A stretch of DNA of 64,000 bases from Nageia nagi (taxonomy: Eukaryota > Pinophyta). Both the position numbers and the translations under genes were made by a program. Every line of letters begins with the position of its first letter. Position 1 is the first letter of the stretch. The stretch covers positions 171,492,001 through 171,556,000 of the forward strand of contig JBITNC010000001.1 of assembly GCA_050084985.1 (NCBI GenBank). The letters run 5' to 3'. Positions 10,747 through 22,647 of the stretch are shown in pieces. A model generated the notes under the pieces. That model ran no database searches. It worked only from the letters and a program-made list of their open reading frames with translations, and was not told where the DNA came from.

Positions 10747-13103
10747 TGTTGTGCCCGCAAAACACACCCCAAGATGTAGCATTTTGGGGACGCTACTTTT
10801 TTTGGAGGCAATGGACGACATTGCCTGAAGGTGACTATACAACGGCTAGAGAAAAGAGTCAGAGCAATCAAGTGATGAAGCAGTGCACACAAATGTTCAC
10901 AGAGGAACCAAGTCAGTTCAGTGCGTCTAGGGGCGATTCATGGTCCGGTTTCAAACAACATCAAGCAGGATGCAATTTTGGATCGCACCAACAACCAAGA
11001 AGGGAGTTTTTCACCAAGTGACCAACAGAGCATAAAAAGGCGTGTTTTCACAGCATTTGAGTGCAAGACTGACAGAGTTGACAAAACAGAGCATTTTTTC
11101 AGGAATTGAGCTCATAGGTACCTAGCATCACAAAAGGCGTGTTTTTTGCAAAATTTGTGTGCAAAGGTACCTAAGTAGCAAAAATGAGCGTTTTTGTCAC
11201 TTTTGAGTCCGAGTGCCTTGAAAATGATAAGGATGACAAAAATGGACGTTTTGTCAAAGTTGACCCTAGAAAGCTAGAAAAGGGCACGGTAGAAAGGTGC
11301 GTTTTGGTCTTTTTTGGGCTCAAAAGCAGTCAATATGGTAAAAAGGTGCGTTTTGCATGATTTGAGTTTGGAAAGCTTGGAAATGATCAAAAGTGACGAA
11401 TTGAGCCTAAAATGGCCAGAAATGCTCAAAAATGCCGGAAATGTTGGAAAAGGTCTTTTTTTTCACACTAAGGGCCCGTCCAATGAGGTGAAAAATGGCA
11501 CCTAGGATCAAGGAATTTGATAAATTTTGGTCAAAAATCAAGTTTGATGGGTCTACAAGGTGTAAAATGTGATTTCTAGCACATTTAGGTCTTAAAAAAT
11601 TCGAAAATGAGCAAGTTTTGACCCTCTAAAAGCTAGGCACAGGTTTGCAGATGTTTCTAATTCCGTAGGGATGAAAAATGGCGCCTAACTTGGAGTGATA
11701 AGTGAAAAATGCATAAAATTTTGATCCCAATGTGTCAATTGCATGGAAAACCCTATTTTGAACACATTTAGAACTCCAAAATTCGAATTTTGAGCAATGG
11801 AAAGGCACCTAAAGGCTAGGCGCAGGTTTTCATCCCATTGGAAATCCAATGGAGTTAAATCTAGTGCCTAAGATGGAAATATTTTGCAAATTTTGCTCAA
11901 AACTCAAGTGTGAAGGGTCCATTGGGTCAAAAACATCATTCTAAACACATTTAAACTTGCAAAATTCGAATTTTAAGCAATTTTGAGGCACCTAAAGGGT
12001 GAGCATTCCAAGCATGTTTAAACTTACAAATTTTCAAAATTGAGCACTAGAAATGCCCCAAAAAGTCAGGCATAGGTTTCCAAGCCATTGGAGAACCCAA
12101 AAAAAGTGAAAATTGGTGCCTACATACAAGAAAAAAGCCCCAAAAGTCATCAAAATTCGATTCTGGGCACATAGATGGGTGAAGGAAGTGATTTGAATCA
12201 CATTTAAACTTTGATTTTTTTCAATTTGACCCAAGGAAGTGCCTCAAAAAGTTAGGCACAGGTTTGCAATCCTATGAAGTGTTCAAAGGCTCCAAAAACT
12301 TAAAAATTATGCAAAATGCACCCTTAGAGCACTTTTTAGGTCAAAAACCCACTAAGGAGCATGCAAAAGGCACAAAAAACCTATAAATACCCTATCAAGC
12401 CTCTCATTTGCTCCACAAACATTCTCCTTGAGCCTCCACGCACCCATTTTTGAGCAAAACCTCACAAATTGCTCAAAAACTTCAAAATTGGTCACAAGAT
12501 CCAAAATAAGCCAAAACCTTGTCAAATTTTTTCAAGGATCTTAAAATTCCATCCTCTATCAACCCATTAGGTCAAATCTACTTTTTAAAAATTTTCAAAA
12601 ATTCGGACCCCCTATCTTTTGGCCATTTTCACCATTTTCAAGTTTTTTGAAAAAAAGTGTAAAAACACAAAAAACAGTTTTTCAAGGCCAAAAAACTCCA
12701 AAATTTGAGTGATCCAAACTTCGAAGTGAATATCAAAGTGATAGATCCCATATAGGAGAGCAGCCTCCATCATTCACTTCCCAAAAATGAAGCTTGAAAA
12801 CCCATTTTACATCCCTATCTTTCCAAGCTTCGAAGCTGCAAAAACCTGTCAAAAAACAAATACATAGGCTAAAAAAACAGTGAGTTAATTCAGACCCTGA
12901 AAAACTCGAAATGTTTTTTCGAGACTTGGCCACAAGTCTCCTAGATTTATTTGCCAACACCCCATGTACTTGTTTCCTAGTTTCGACGAACTTGAAAATT
13001 TGCAAAAATCCACAGCTTCTAAAAAAGCCAAAAATAAGCCAAAAATTTTACTCTCTTTTTTGCTCCAAAATCGCTCCAAAGATACCCAATACCACTCCTA
13101 ACA
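10747..13103 (+). mobile_element. L1-type LTR-like block (copy b), 5' of ORF A
   Basis: It starts TGTTGTGCCCGCAAAACACACCCC and ends ...CTCCTAACA, giving TG...CA ends with TGTT/AACA symmetry. The first part repeats GTGCGTTTTG and GAGTTTG/GAGCTCAAA-type motifs. The next has CTAGGCACAGGTTTGC-type motifs at 11633, 11816, 12066 and 12252 (intervals of about 183-186 bp, one 250). TATAAATA lies at 12382-12389. It is directly followed by the ATG of element ORF A at 13131. The same arrangement occurs at 50823 down to 47815 and 64000 down to about 60573 on the minus strand. Confidence 0.7.
12382..12389 (+). promoter_or_regulatory. TATA box of L1 block b
   Basis: TATAAATA in CCTATAAATACCC, about 720 bp before the block end and 750 bp before the ATG of ORF A. 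Equivalent elements occur in the other L1 blocks at 48656-48663 (minus) and 61403-61410 (minus), each about 0.8 kb before the element ORF. Confidence 0.6.
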
Positions 13104-13130
13104 CCTTGTTGTACTCGACAGGTTGGAATC

Positions 13131-16100
13131 ATGAGCATTGATAAAAAAACAAAGACGGAGAAGCTCATGAAGACTAGCCTGATCACCCTGGAAAAAAAAG
13201 AGAAGGCTCTCTTCCCTACAGTTGTGCTAGTAGATGGACTTGGACAAATCAAAAACACTAACCGGGCGCATACTGACCCCATCAAGTCATTAGAGAAGAT
13301 GGCCAAGATCCCACACAAACAACTCTTCAACAACACACTTGCTCAATCCGGAATCATTGAAGCTTCTTTGATCCTTTTCACCGCTCCATTCCCAAAGTTG
13401 TGCCTCGAGGTAGCAAGATATTGCGACACAAAGGAGAGAGTCTCTCGACAATGAAGGCACAAAAATACTAGATTTCACTATGGAGGGAATAGAGAGCGTA
13501 TTTGCATGGAGTAACGAAAGTATCATATTCTCCATGAAAGAGTTCGTCAAATTCTACAATAGCCTGACCAAGCCGGGGAACTTGATAAGAGATTGGTTGG
13601 TTGACGAATGCAAAGATTACAAGGCAAAAGCCCTAAGTCAACCAAGAAGGATAGACTTCTATCCTACAATCTCAACCATCATCAGTATGCTATGCAAAAT
13701 CACGAGACAAGAGAATGATCAAAGATTCAGAAAGGAATTCGTGGGTTTCATACACTAGATCAGCAGAGGCAAAGGGATCAAGTGGAGTAAGGTGATCAGT
13801 GACTGCATGGCCCAATAGTTATCCAAACTCGTAGAAACGAAGAGATTCTACATGAGCTCTTTCTTGGTATTCCTTCTTCTACATGGCAAAAATAGAAAAT
13901 TCGCCCTAGCAGATACCAAGTACCTATTTGACCCAAAAATGCCAATATGGCGGAGTTACCCTAGATTCATGTTGGAAAACCGATGGGATGAATTCAAAAT
14001 GATGAATGAAGGATTCGTGTGCCGTATATATGCAGAGATAAAGGGGACCATCAATATGACCAGGATATCACAAGTGGCAATCCAAGTTCTTCGAGGACAT
14101 CCAAATTTTTGTCTCAAAGAGATAGATGCCACATATATCAAGGTTTACGGGTCAATTGAGCCACCTTATAGACTTCCTTGTTACGCAAGTGATCGATTCA
14201 TCCTTATGGAATTTTGCAGACACTTGTCATACTTACACGAGAAAGTCTAGTGCAAAAAAGGTGCCACCACATGCAAATTACCTATCCACATAGGGGAGTA
14301 TCAATGCACGTCATGGTGTCAAGTTAAGATGATGAAGATGGAGCTAGCATATTACGGCTTCAAAGTAGAACATGCAGTAGAGTACTATGATCCTAAAGGT
14401 GTAATCAGTGCATTCTACAAGAAAACCTGGCAAACTAATTACCCTCAAAAGTCCCTAGGAAAGCTCGAAAGGTACAGAAATATAGATGAAATCAAACAAA
14501 TCAGCAGGATAAACAGGGACTTGGCGGCAGAAGAGAAGCTCAAGCAGACCATGACCAAGAAAAAGAAGAAAAGAGGTCTGCAGGAGGAGAATGCAGTAGC
14601 CAGGATACATCCTTCGATAATTCTTAAAAAGAATCCCCAATTCTGTGTGAACCGCCACCAATTTCACCTTCTGTGAGATTGACACAATGGCAGTCTGGTT
14701 AGTATGCCACATTCATTGTTAAAACCAGGGCAAACTATTGATCAGACCATACAAGGATTATTGTAAGAGATAAGAAGCACTAAAGTGATTGGAAGCACTT
14801 CACACGCATACAAACGCTTAAAACAGCTAGTGGAAGTTCCTCCCAGAGGTCCATCCCGAGATGGACAATTATATTATTCTGGCCCTATTTCTCCTACTTC
14901 TCCTCCTTCCAGTGATAGCAAGGATGAATATGGGATACTGGCCATAACTCCTCCTACCATGGAAGAACCCGTTCATGCAACAAGACCTACGTCTACACCG
15001 GCATCCACACCTTGGCAACCAAATAAGACACCACCTTAGAGAAAACCTCCACCACTTGCTCCAAGAAGGATCCCAACATCCAAGAGAATAGCTTCCTCAT
15101 CAGGAGGGGATGGAGGAAATGAAGAGGATGAAGGTGAAGATGAAGACCAAAGGAAGAAAAGGAAAGAGGAAGAACATCAAGGGAATCCGGAGAAACAGGT
15201 GACTGTAATGGCTAATCCTGAGCTGAGTTACAATTTCGACATGGCGGCGCTCTTAAAAAACTTAAGTGCATATCATTCATCCGAAGCCCATGCTGACCTG
15301 GAAGCCGATCAGGATTCAAAGAGTGAATTTGAGCATGTAGCCACCTACATCTCAATGAAGGATGATTCCATCGTCACAGATACTGTTGCTGCAGGAAGAA
15401 AAAGGAATGTCGATGGAGAATTTGCATTAGTGGTGGAAACACAAGAAGAGCCATGCAAAGCAATCGGGACTTTGGGCAAGCAACATGCAATAGTTTTTAA
15501 TGTTGCAGCGCTGACAAAGGAGAACACATCACAGAAGGTAGAGCTCAGGGAGCTGAAAAGAGAATTGGCTAACAAAAGGAAGCTAACAATTGATATCCAA
15601 GCTACTAACCTAACAGTTAAAGACATCAGGAAGTAGATGTCACTGAATACCGGGATTCAAGCGGTCAAACAAGAGTGAATTAACGAGACCAAAGAGGCTA
15701 TTCAAGAGTTATTCCTAGGAATAACTAATTTCTTTATTGAAGACAATGGGTCGTTCGTCGCTCAAGACAGGATCCATGAACTGATTGCCAAGTGCGGCAA
15801 TAGTTAGCATGTGATGCATGAGCTAAGAAGGAAAGCTGTTGGCACACCAATAATACTAGAGTACTGTCATCAATTCTTTTACCAGTATGATTGGCTATTG
15901 TACGTTATTTCAAAGTGTCAGGATTTGATCCAAGTCTAGCCAAATTTCAAAGCAAACATGAAGAAACAGCTGGTGGAATACCAATTTGATCTAAGGCTGA
16001 TCGAGGAAGATGGACGCAGCAGGGACTATTCCACAGTAATAAATGAGGTACAGTTGATGATCAACACTTACCTCAAAACTAAAGATATTAATGTCCTCAA

Positions 16101-16290
16101 ATCTGGCAAACAACTCAAATATGGTAGCAATATGGCAATATGGTGTAGCGAAATGAAGAAGACTTCAAAGACCATCACCGCATATCTATTGGCAAATGAT
16201 AGGATAATGGAGATTCTCAACACTGGAGTCAAGAACAAATAAATCTTCATGGGCATGGACTTCAAGGCCACCATCACATCACATGTGTAA
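13131..16290 (+). pseudogene. Element ORF family, copy A (unrecognised protein, ~1,050 codons)
   Basis: From 13480 to 16290 a single frame stays aligned for over 900 codons, broken only by in-frame stops (mostly TAG). The N-terminal 108 codons (13131-13454) are in another frame, so one frameshift lies near 13460. Landmarks, shared with copies B-D: APFPKLCLEVARYCD; RFYMSSFLVFLLLHGK; SDRFILMEFCRHL; EYYDPKGVISAFYKKTW; an acidic then basic linker (GGDGGNEEDEGEDEDQRKKR); NLTVKDIRK; and a C-terminal LKSGKQL...FMGMDFKA. I know no domain that fits. I see no zinc knuckle, protease or reverse transcriptase. Position between LTR-like blocks suggests a gag-like or accessory element protein. Confidence 0.7.
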
Positions 16291-16329
16291 ACTGCAAATC
16301 AGCCACCATAATTTTCGTCACTTTCAAAA

Positions 16330-17590
16330 ATTTTGTAAATCAATCAGCCGGAAAAGTTGAGCACCAAAACTCGACTAACCCTGCTCTCATGATCAGTCAG
16401 CCTGGCAAGTAGAGCACCAAAAATCAGCTTACTTAGTAGTAGCAAGCAACTATGTAATATTTTAATATTTTTTTATATAGAATTAGGGCAACACTTGGAA
16501 ACCCTAGAAATTCTATAAATAGACCCCATGGGGTCACTTTAATGTAGATTGAAAGTTTGGAACTTTTCAAGGAATGAAAATTTTGAGAAAAAGTTCAAAT
16601 TTTTTGTAAAAGGAGAAAAATTGTGAAAACTTTTATGTAACTCTTTTTCAAAGAAAATACAAAGTGGTTAATGCAAAGACTTGAGTTTGACACTTTTCAT
16701 ATTGATGCTATGTATTGATTCTTTGAGGGCACTCTTATTGCGTTTGTGTACTTTCGTTCTATTCCTTTGAAAGCTCTTGGGCTTTAAGGAAGTTATCTCT
16801 GAAAAATATTAAAAAGTGCTTGAAGCCCACCTATGTTTGTTGCTTGGTCGTTAGCATGCAAGTTGATTGGGTATTCTATGTTAGTTTCTACTTCTATGAC
16901 ATCTTCTTAGGTCCTTCATCCAAAACCATGATCCATTCACTTTGAGACCTTCCATTTCCATGCAATTGAATCGGTGCTATTCGTAGAGAACCGACAATTG
17001 GCGTTCCTTCCCGCTCCTCTTTGAAGCATTTCGATCATGAAGTTGTTTGCTTGCAAGGTTGGATGAATTGGATGAAGAGTCCTTAACTGATCCGAAAGAG
17101 ATTAACTCTTAGACACTTTCCCATCAGTGAACCTCAACCTCATATCTAACCAAGTATTCTTTCTTTCTCCAAGGTGTTTTACTTCACCTATTTCCAGTAT
17201 TACCTTTACTCTTTCTTTATGCTTTCATACCAAATATTATCGTTAAGTCCACACACAAAAGCTCCGAACAAACTCTATACATCAAAGAATAAAACATCGT
17301 TGGTTAATAGACTATATACCTCTCATTCCATTCCATTGAGGCTGATTCCAAAAAGGGATACCACACTTTATTTCTATATCTATCGCTATTCAGAAAACAC
17401 ACCGGGCAAACAAACCTTACGTCACGACGTTGGGGTCGCTAGTAGGGTGTTTCAACAAGAGCCTTGGAGGTACACAATACTTTTCAACCAAGGAATTGGT
17501 AACGTATTCCCAACTATGTTGCTTGAGGTCTTGTGAGTTCCGCCCGCGATATTCAAAGTGTCCCACATGAGAAAGAAAAGCATCCCAACA
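16330..17590 (+). mobile_element. L2-type LTR-like block between ORF A and ORF B
   Basis: Homologous, in opposite orientation, to blocks at 60144-58914 and 43764-42545. Shared features are GACTTGAGTTTGA...TTCATATTG, the repeated GGATGAA...GAGTCCTT, TATACCTCTCATTCCATTCCATTGAG, AAGGGATACC and the end AAAGCATCCCAACA. TATAAATAG lies at 16514-16521. The right end at 17590 is firm; the left end is approximate. It follows the end of ORF A by some 40 bp and contains the first codons of ORF B near its right end. Confidence 0.75.
16514..16521 (+). promoter_or_regulatory. TATA box of the L2 block
   Basis: TATAAATA in TTCTATAAATAGACCCCATGGGG. Equivalent elements at 59946-59953 (minus) and, weaker, near 43605 (minus) sit at the same place in the other L2 blocks. 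Confidence 0.6.
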
Positions 17591-20500
17591 AGCTCCCTAA
17601 AGCCAAATTCAAGGGGAAACACATCTTTGTTGGTGACACTAATTGGGGAAACCTGGACCCTATTCTAACCTTGGCCTCCACGACCTCCATCAGTAAAGAA
17701 GACCTATCATAGGAACTTATCCACACATGCAGTTTGTTCAATGCCACTATGATGCCATTTGCAGTACCTTTTCCTGACTTGTGCAATGAAGTGGCCAGGA
17801 AGTGTGACTGTAGCAAGAGGATTTTGTAGGACACAAAAGGCAATGTGATCATGAACTTTTCCCCTATCGGAATTGAAGCGGCCTTTGGCTGGAAAAGATA
17901 TGGGAATGATTATACATTGGTTCATTCTGAAGAGTTCCATGACTCCACATCACGGCCTGGAGACTATATTCAACCCTAGCTACTCGAAGAATTTCAAAAC
18001 CTTCAAGGGCAGACGCTGATTAGTGCATGGAAAGATGAATTCCTGCTAGTTGTGGCAAAGTTGATCACCCTCTTGTCAAGGGTAACCGGTCAAGAAAGTG
18101 ATGCTAAGTACTGGAGAGAGTTCACAGGTTTTATTGTTGTTATCAATTCGAGGAGACCTATTCGATGAGTTGGGGTAATCAGTGATGCCTTGGGCTATCA
18201 GTTGTACTTTTTCGGCTCCTCGAAGAGATTCTATATGAACTCTTATCCGGTGTACCTATTGCTACATGGCAAAGCCAACTCCAAGGAGTTGGCTGATGAA
18301 AGCTATTTGGGGCAAAAAAACGTCCCCGTGTGGAGGGCATACCAAAAATGGTGGTGCCAAAACAAGTTCCAATACCTCTATGAGAGGATCGATTTCTAGG
18401 AATATGATATCTACAATGATATGAAAGGAGAATCCGTGGTGAAGAGGATTTCTGATACAACTACTCAGGCCATCAGCGTACATGCAAACTTCTTTTTGCA
18501 GGACGTCGATTTTACATATACCAAAGTCTTTGGTTCAGAAGAACAACCCCCTGCTCTTGCCTAGATTCGCCAGTGATAGGTTGATCCTCATGGAGTATGC
18601 TAGGCAGCTCTTGTTCCTAAAGGAGAGGGTCTAGAAGAAGAAGAATGCCACAATAAATTTGCTATTACTATATCCGAATGTGTGCCAAACATGGGTGGAG
18701 GCAACGCATATGCGAGAGGAGCTACAACAATACGGCTTCTTCAAAGAGGCTGCTGCTAAAAATTATGATCCTAAGGAGGTAATTGCGCATTTTTATAATA
18801 CAGTTTTTCATTGGCCCATCGCATTTCCACACAAGCCTTTGGGAGATGAGGGGAGGTATAGAAATGGACATGACAAAAGAGAAATTGCACACATAAAGGC
18901 TCTTTTGAGCAAGAAGAAGGCTCCCCTTCAAGGAGAAAAACCTCCTCAAAAGCCTCAGACTACCAAGCCCCGATCTAAAGAGGCCCCCTTGAAGATCAAG
19001 TCTCCTACTCACACCATGTCCTCACAAAAGAAGACACCCTTGCATCTTGCAGGGAAAAGACAACAAGCCCCAAGGGAGCCCATCCCGTGTCCCAGCAAGC
19101 GCAGTGTAGTAGAGGCTAATCTTAGAGATGTTGGTCATGTTGTTCCCTCGAATGTGCTGGACAATGTGGTGAATACAGCATGTGGTAGTGGTTCGTCCAC
19201 CAAGACAATTCCTTCTAAATCCACCCATTCTCTTGGTCCAAAGGAGAAAGTTCCCCTTTGCAACCAAGTTCTAGCTCTAGTTCTAAGCGTTCATCTTCTT
19301 CTTCTAATGAAGAGACTGAAGATCCTGACCGTACGATGGAAGATTCTGCAGAAGAATCGAAGAGCCGTAGCGTGAAAGAAGAAGAAGAAGATGATGTTGA
19401 CAATGCTGCCAATATGCCTGAGCTAGAGGACATAGTTGTAGGTGTTTCCGCACCTGATGAAAACGAGATTGAAACCATCCCGGATGATGAGATAGTGGAC
19501 GTTGGAACCTATGATGATGACGTCCAAATAAGTGGGAGGAAATGCGCTAGAGAGGTGGCTGCATCTAAGTGCTCTCTTGCCGAACCTAGGAAGAAGCTTC
19601 CTTTTTTGCACAAACCCTCTACCAAGAGAAGTCATGAGAGATCTCCCCATCTCCAAAGCAAAGGCTTATCTATAGGCGGTGACGGAGGAGATGAAGAAGA
19701 CGAAGGAGAGACTGAGGAGCAGAAAAAGAAGAGACGGCAAGAAGAGCATCAAGGCAAGGAAATGGCCATAGTGTAGACCACTCTAGTGAAGGAAGTCAAG
19801 AAGATTAATAAAGGAAAATTGTTGGTTCAAAGGTTTCCCCGTCAGCTAGCAACCAAACATCCAAATCTTGACCTGGATGATTGCCTTAGAACCCTCAGCA
19901 TGAGTATAGCTCATGATGAAGATATAGACCAGGACCTATGTTCTGAAGATGAGGAAGGACTTTCAGATGGAGAGAAGATTCAGAGGGTGAACACTTTTGT
20001 CTCCACCTCTCAAAAGGAGATCTCCATCAACCATTGCTACTTGAAAGAGAAGCACCCTTAGAGAGTGGAGGACTATCATTGAGACTTTCAAGATGCCAGT
20101 GAAACTAGGGTTGACATCCAGAAAACACATTGTTACGTAGAATGCTGCAATCATGGAACAGGAAGGCTATGAAGCCAAAAAGGAGGTGAAGAGATTGAAG
20201 AAGGAACTCACGGTTAGCAGAAAGATTATAAATGAGTTCCAAAAAATTATCACCACCCCTTTGCACCTACAGAAGCAGACTTCATTCCATGAAGGATGGG
20301 GACTGATGAAGGAGTAGCTTAAGAACGAAGTGATGGAGGCCATCGAGAAATTGTCTTCACAGATTTACAAGCTCCTTGCTGAAGGTGTTGAGGTCAAGGA
20401 TCTCAAAACTCAAATTTTAGCACATCTCGGCACATTGGATAGTTACCTTCCCAACATTTCCCATCTGCAGCATATTTTTGCTGATAACCTAGCAAAGTTG

Positions 20501-20968
20501 GTCTACTGTCATGAGTTCTCACCATGATTGGTTGAACCATGCACTTGAGAAGTGCAACGTTGTCCTAAAAATCAAGGTCCCCTTGCGAAAGGATGTTGAG
20601 GACCAAATGAGTGAATATCTTTATCAGCTCAAGTTCCAAGGGGAAGATAACAATGTCAGGAAGAAGGAAGCGGTATTGGAAGAGGCCCAAAACCTAATCT
20701 AGGAGCATCTTGAAGTTGACGATCTCAACTTGTTGAAAGTAGGGCATCCCATTATTCATGAGATACGGATGGTCATCTGGAGATACCAGATGCAAGCTAC
20801 GATCAAGAAGATTGAGGGATACTTCTGGCAGAATGGCAGCATTGTCCGCATGATCTCCAGGGGCATGCGGAAGATCTTGGCATTTTTGGGGGAGACTGTT
20901 GAGTCCTATGGTCTCACCAGTGAAGAGTGGAACTCTGTCCATGCCGAATCGGATCTGGCCGAGATTTG
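17567..20968 (+). pseudogene. Element ORF family, copy B
   Basis: The likely start is the ATG at 17567 (MRKKSIPT), resembling the starts at 40031 (MAIVREKENIPT) and 58944 (minus, MGKKSIPT). Frame 1 then reads from 17590 to about 18560 with TAG/TGA stops; frameshifts follow near 17590, 18560 and 19240 and again after 20060. Landmarks match copy A: VGDTNWGNLDPI, VPFPDLCNEVARKCD, KRFYMNSYPVYLLLHGK, SDRLILMEYARQL, NYDPKEVIAHFYNTV, and the linker GGDGGDEEDEGETEEQKKKR. The C-terminal third differs from A, rich in predicted helices. By eye copies A and B are well under half identical, so these are old, separate lineages. Function unknown. Confidence 0.65.
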
Positions 20969-20979
20969 ATTCACCCGCA

Positions 20980-22229
20980 AACTTCATCTGCGGTATTTTG
21001 TTTCTGTGTTCAATGCATATGGTTATGTCAGACTTTATTTTGACTTGACTAGTGTAGGGATGAGGTTCTGCTCCCGCCAGATCAAATCCGTCAAACTCAT
21101 TTATGACATAACCGGTGCAGGGATGAGGTTTTCCTCCCGCCAGTTTAGATGTCAGACCTTTTTCAGACTATTTATTGCATCTGAATTTTTTTTTTTGTTG
21201 CATAGATTAGAGGTAGAGTACATGCATTTCGGTGGTGGCATTTATATTTTGTCAACTTTAAATGCCACTAACATAGTTTTGTGTGAAGATATCTGATTTT
21301 GTATTGGTATGTGTGTTGGGTGTGTGCACACCATATTAGATTTGATGCCTTTAGGGCATCACTTCTAGTGGCCTATTTATACCCAACTCAGGCCAGTTAG
21401 AAAGGGGATTTTGGCATACGGATGTTTGCATGAGGAATCTATGCATATGATCTCTGTACTATTTTTTGCATTGGACTTTTGCACGTAATGAAACCATCAT
21501 ACACTAGAGTTCTTGCATCTTGAGATTGAGGCTATTTAGTTTATTTGTACAATCTTTTGAGCCTTTGCATGTCGTAAGATTCACATTCCATTGCATAGAA
21601 GATTGTTGCATAAGGGGTTCCATGCATATTTTGTTGTTGAAAACCATTATGAATATGTCTGTTTAGAGGAATAAAATCATAAAGTTATACTGTGAGGAAC
21701 ATCATTTTTTGCGATTATGTATATTTGAATGGTTCTCTCTATGAACTGCATGTTGATTACCTTGTGAAAGAGTTTGATCCTTCTTTGCATAGTTGCACGC
21801 AAGCGGATATATTCCGAGGCTTACAGCTTGTCTTTATATCATTCGGTTAAGTTACTGCACTTAGCCTTCACTCCATCTTCACCCTTTCCATTGAGTCTTC
21901 CATAAAGACCCCAAAGCTTCCTACTCTCGTCTGGCAGTGATTTGAGCATATCCTCACATTCCCTTGCACTTATCCCTATGTCTGTCCCTGCATTTGTGAT
22001 CTTTCTTCTCTTTCGTTCACATTCGCACTCTTTTCTTATTAAGGAAAGGAATCTCGATGCAAGTTTCCCTTGTATAAGGTTAAAAACATGCATTTCTGAA
22101 TTCTGAGCCAACAAGACCATATTCTATGTGAGCGCTTGGGGTAACCAGTTGTTTCAGGCGGGAACAAGTAACGTTGTTTCCTCTAAGTCATGTGCATGTT
22201 TTGAGCAAGGAAAGAAAAACATACCAACA
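20980..22229 (+). mobile_element. L2-like block after ORF B
   Basis: It follows ORF B and ends ...GAAAGAAAAACATACCAACA, closely like the L2 end AGAAAGAAAAGCATCCCAACA. A TATTTATA element lies at 21374-21381. A short direct repeat near its start (about 65 bp apart) contains GGGATGAGGTT and CTCCCGCCAG. It is clearly diverged from the block before ORF B, so the two are not a recent LTR pair. Open frames here are not supported as genes. Confidence 0.5.
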
Positions 22230-22239
22230 CAACGTAGGG

Positions 22240-22634
22240 GGCCAAAGTGCATTAAGTGCTAACGTTGAGTCCTAAGTGTGCCACGCTTGCCCACGTGGGT
22301 CAAAGAGTCATGCGTGGGAGTCCTGGTGTCCAACTTAACCAACGTGGGGGTGTGGGGGCCTCCCCAAGGCTAGCATGAGTAAATAATGATCCATCCATCA
22401 TCTACATGTAGCTATGGACCTTGGGATTCCCACAATCATTATTGGGATCTCCAAGGACATAATAGGTGCCTAATCTATACTTAGGAGGGAGATGTCCCAC
22501 TTGGGGTGCAAAATAGGGTCCATTGACCCATTAAGTATCCTATCCTAAGTTACAATTATGAAAGTGCAAATACATAAAGTATATTACAAAGAGAAGTCTT
22601 TTGGACCCACTAACTAAACAAGGGGGACATCACA
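22240..22634 (-). mobile_element. 3' LTR part of a gypsy-type element
   Basis: On the minus strand it starts TGTGATGTCCCCC at 22634, directly after a purine tract. It contains GGGACATCTCCCTCCTAAG, CCCAAGGTCC and CCAACGTGGG-like motifs of the N type. The far end near 22240 abuts the L2 block and is not resolved. Confidence 0.6.
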
Positions 22635-22647
22635 AAGCCTCCCCTCT
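22635..22647 (-). other. Polypurine tract
   Basis: Minus strand AGAGGGGAGGCTT immediately before the LTR start TGTGATGTC. This is the expected position of the second-strand primer in an LTR retrotransposon and fixes the element as minus-strand with its 3' LTR below 22634. Confidence 0.75.

Noticed and set aside
15345-15626. Minus-strand frame opposite ORF A
   Set aside because: It is a shadow of the plus-strand coding copy, which has homologues in copies B and C; the minus frame does not.
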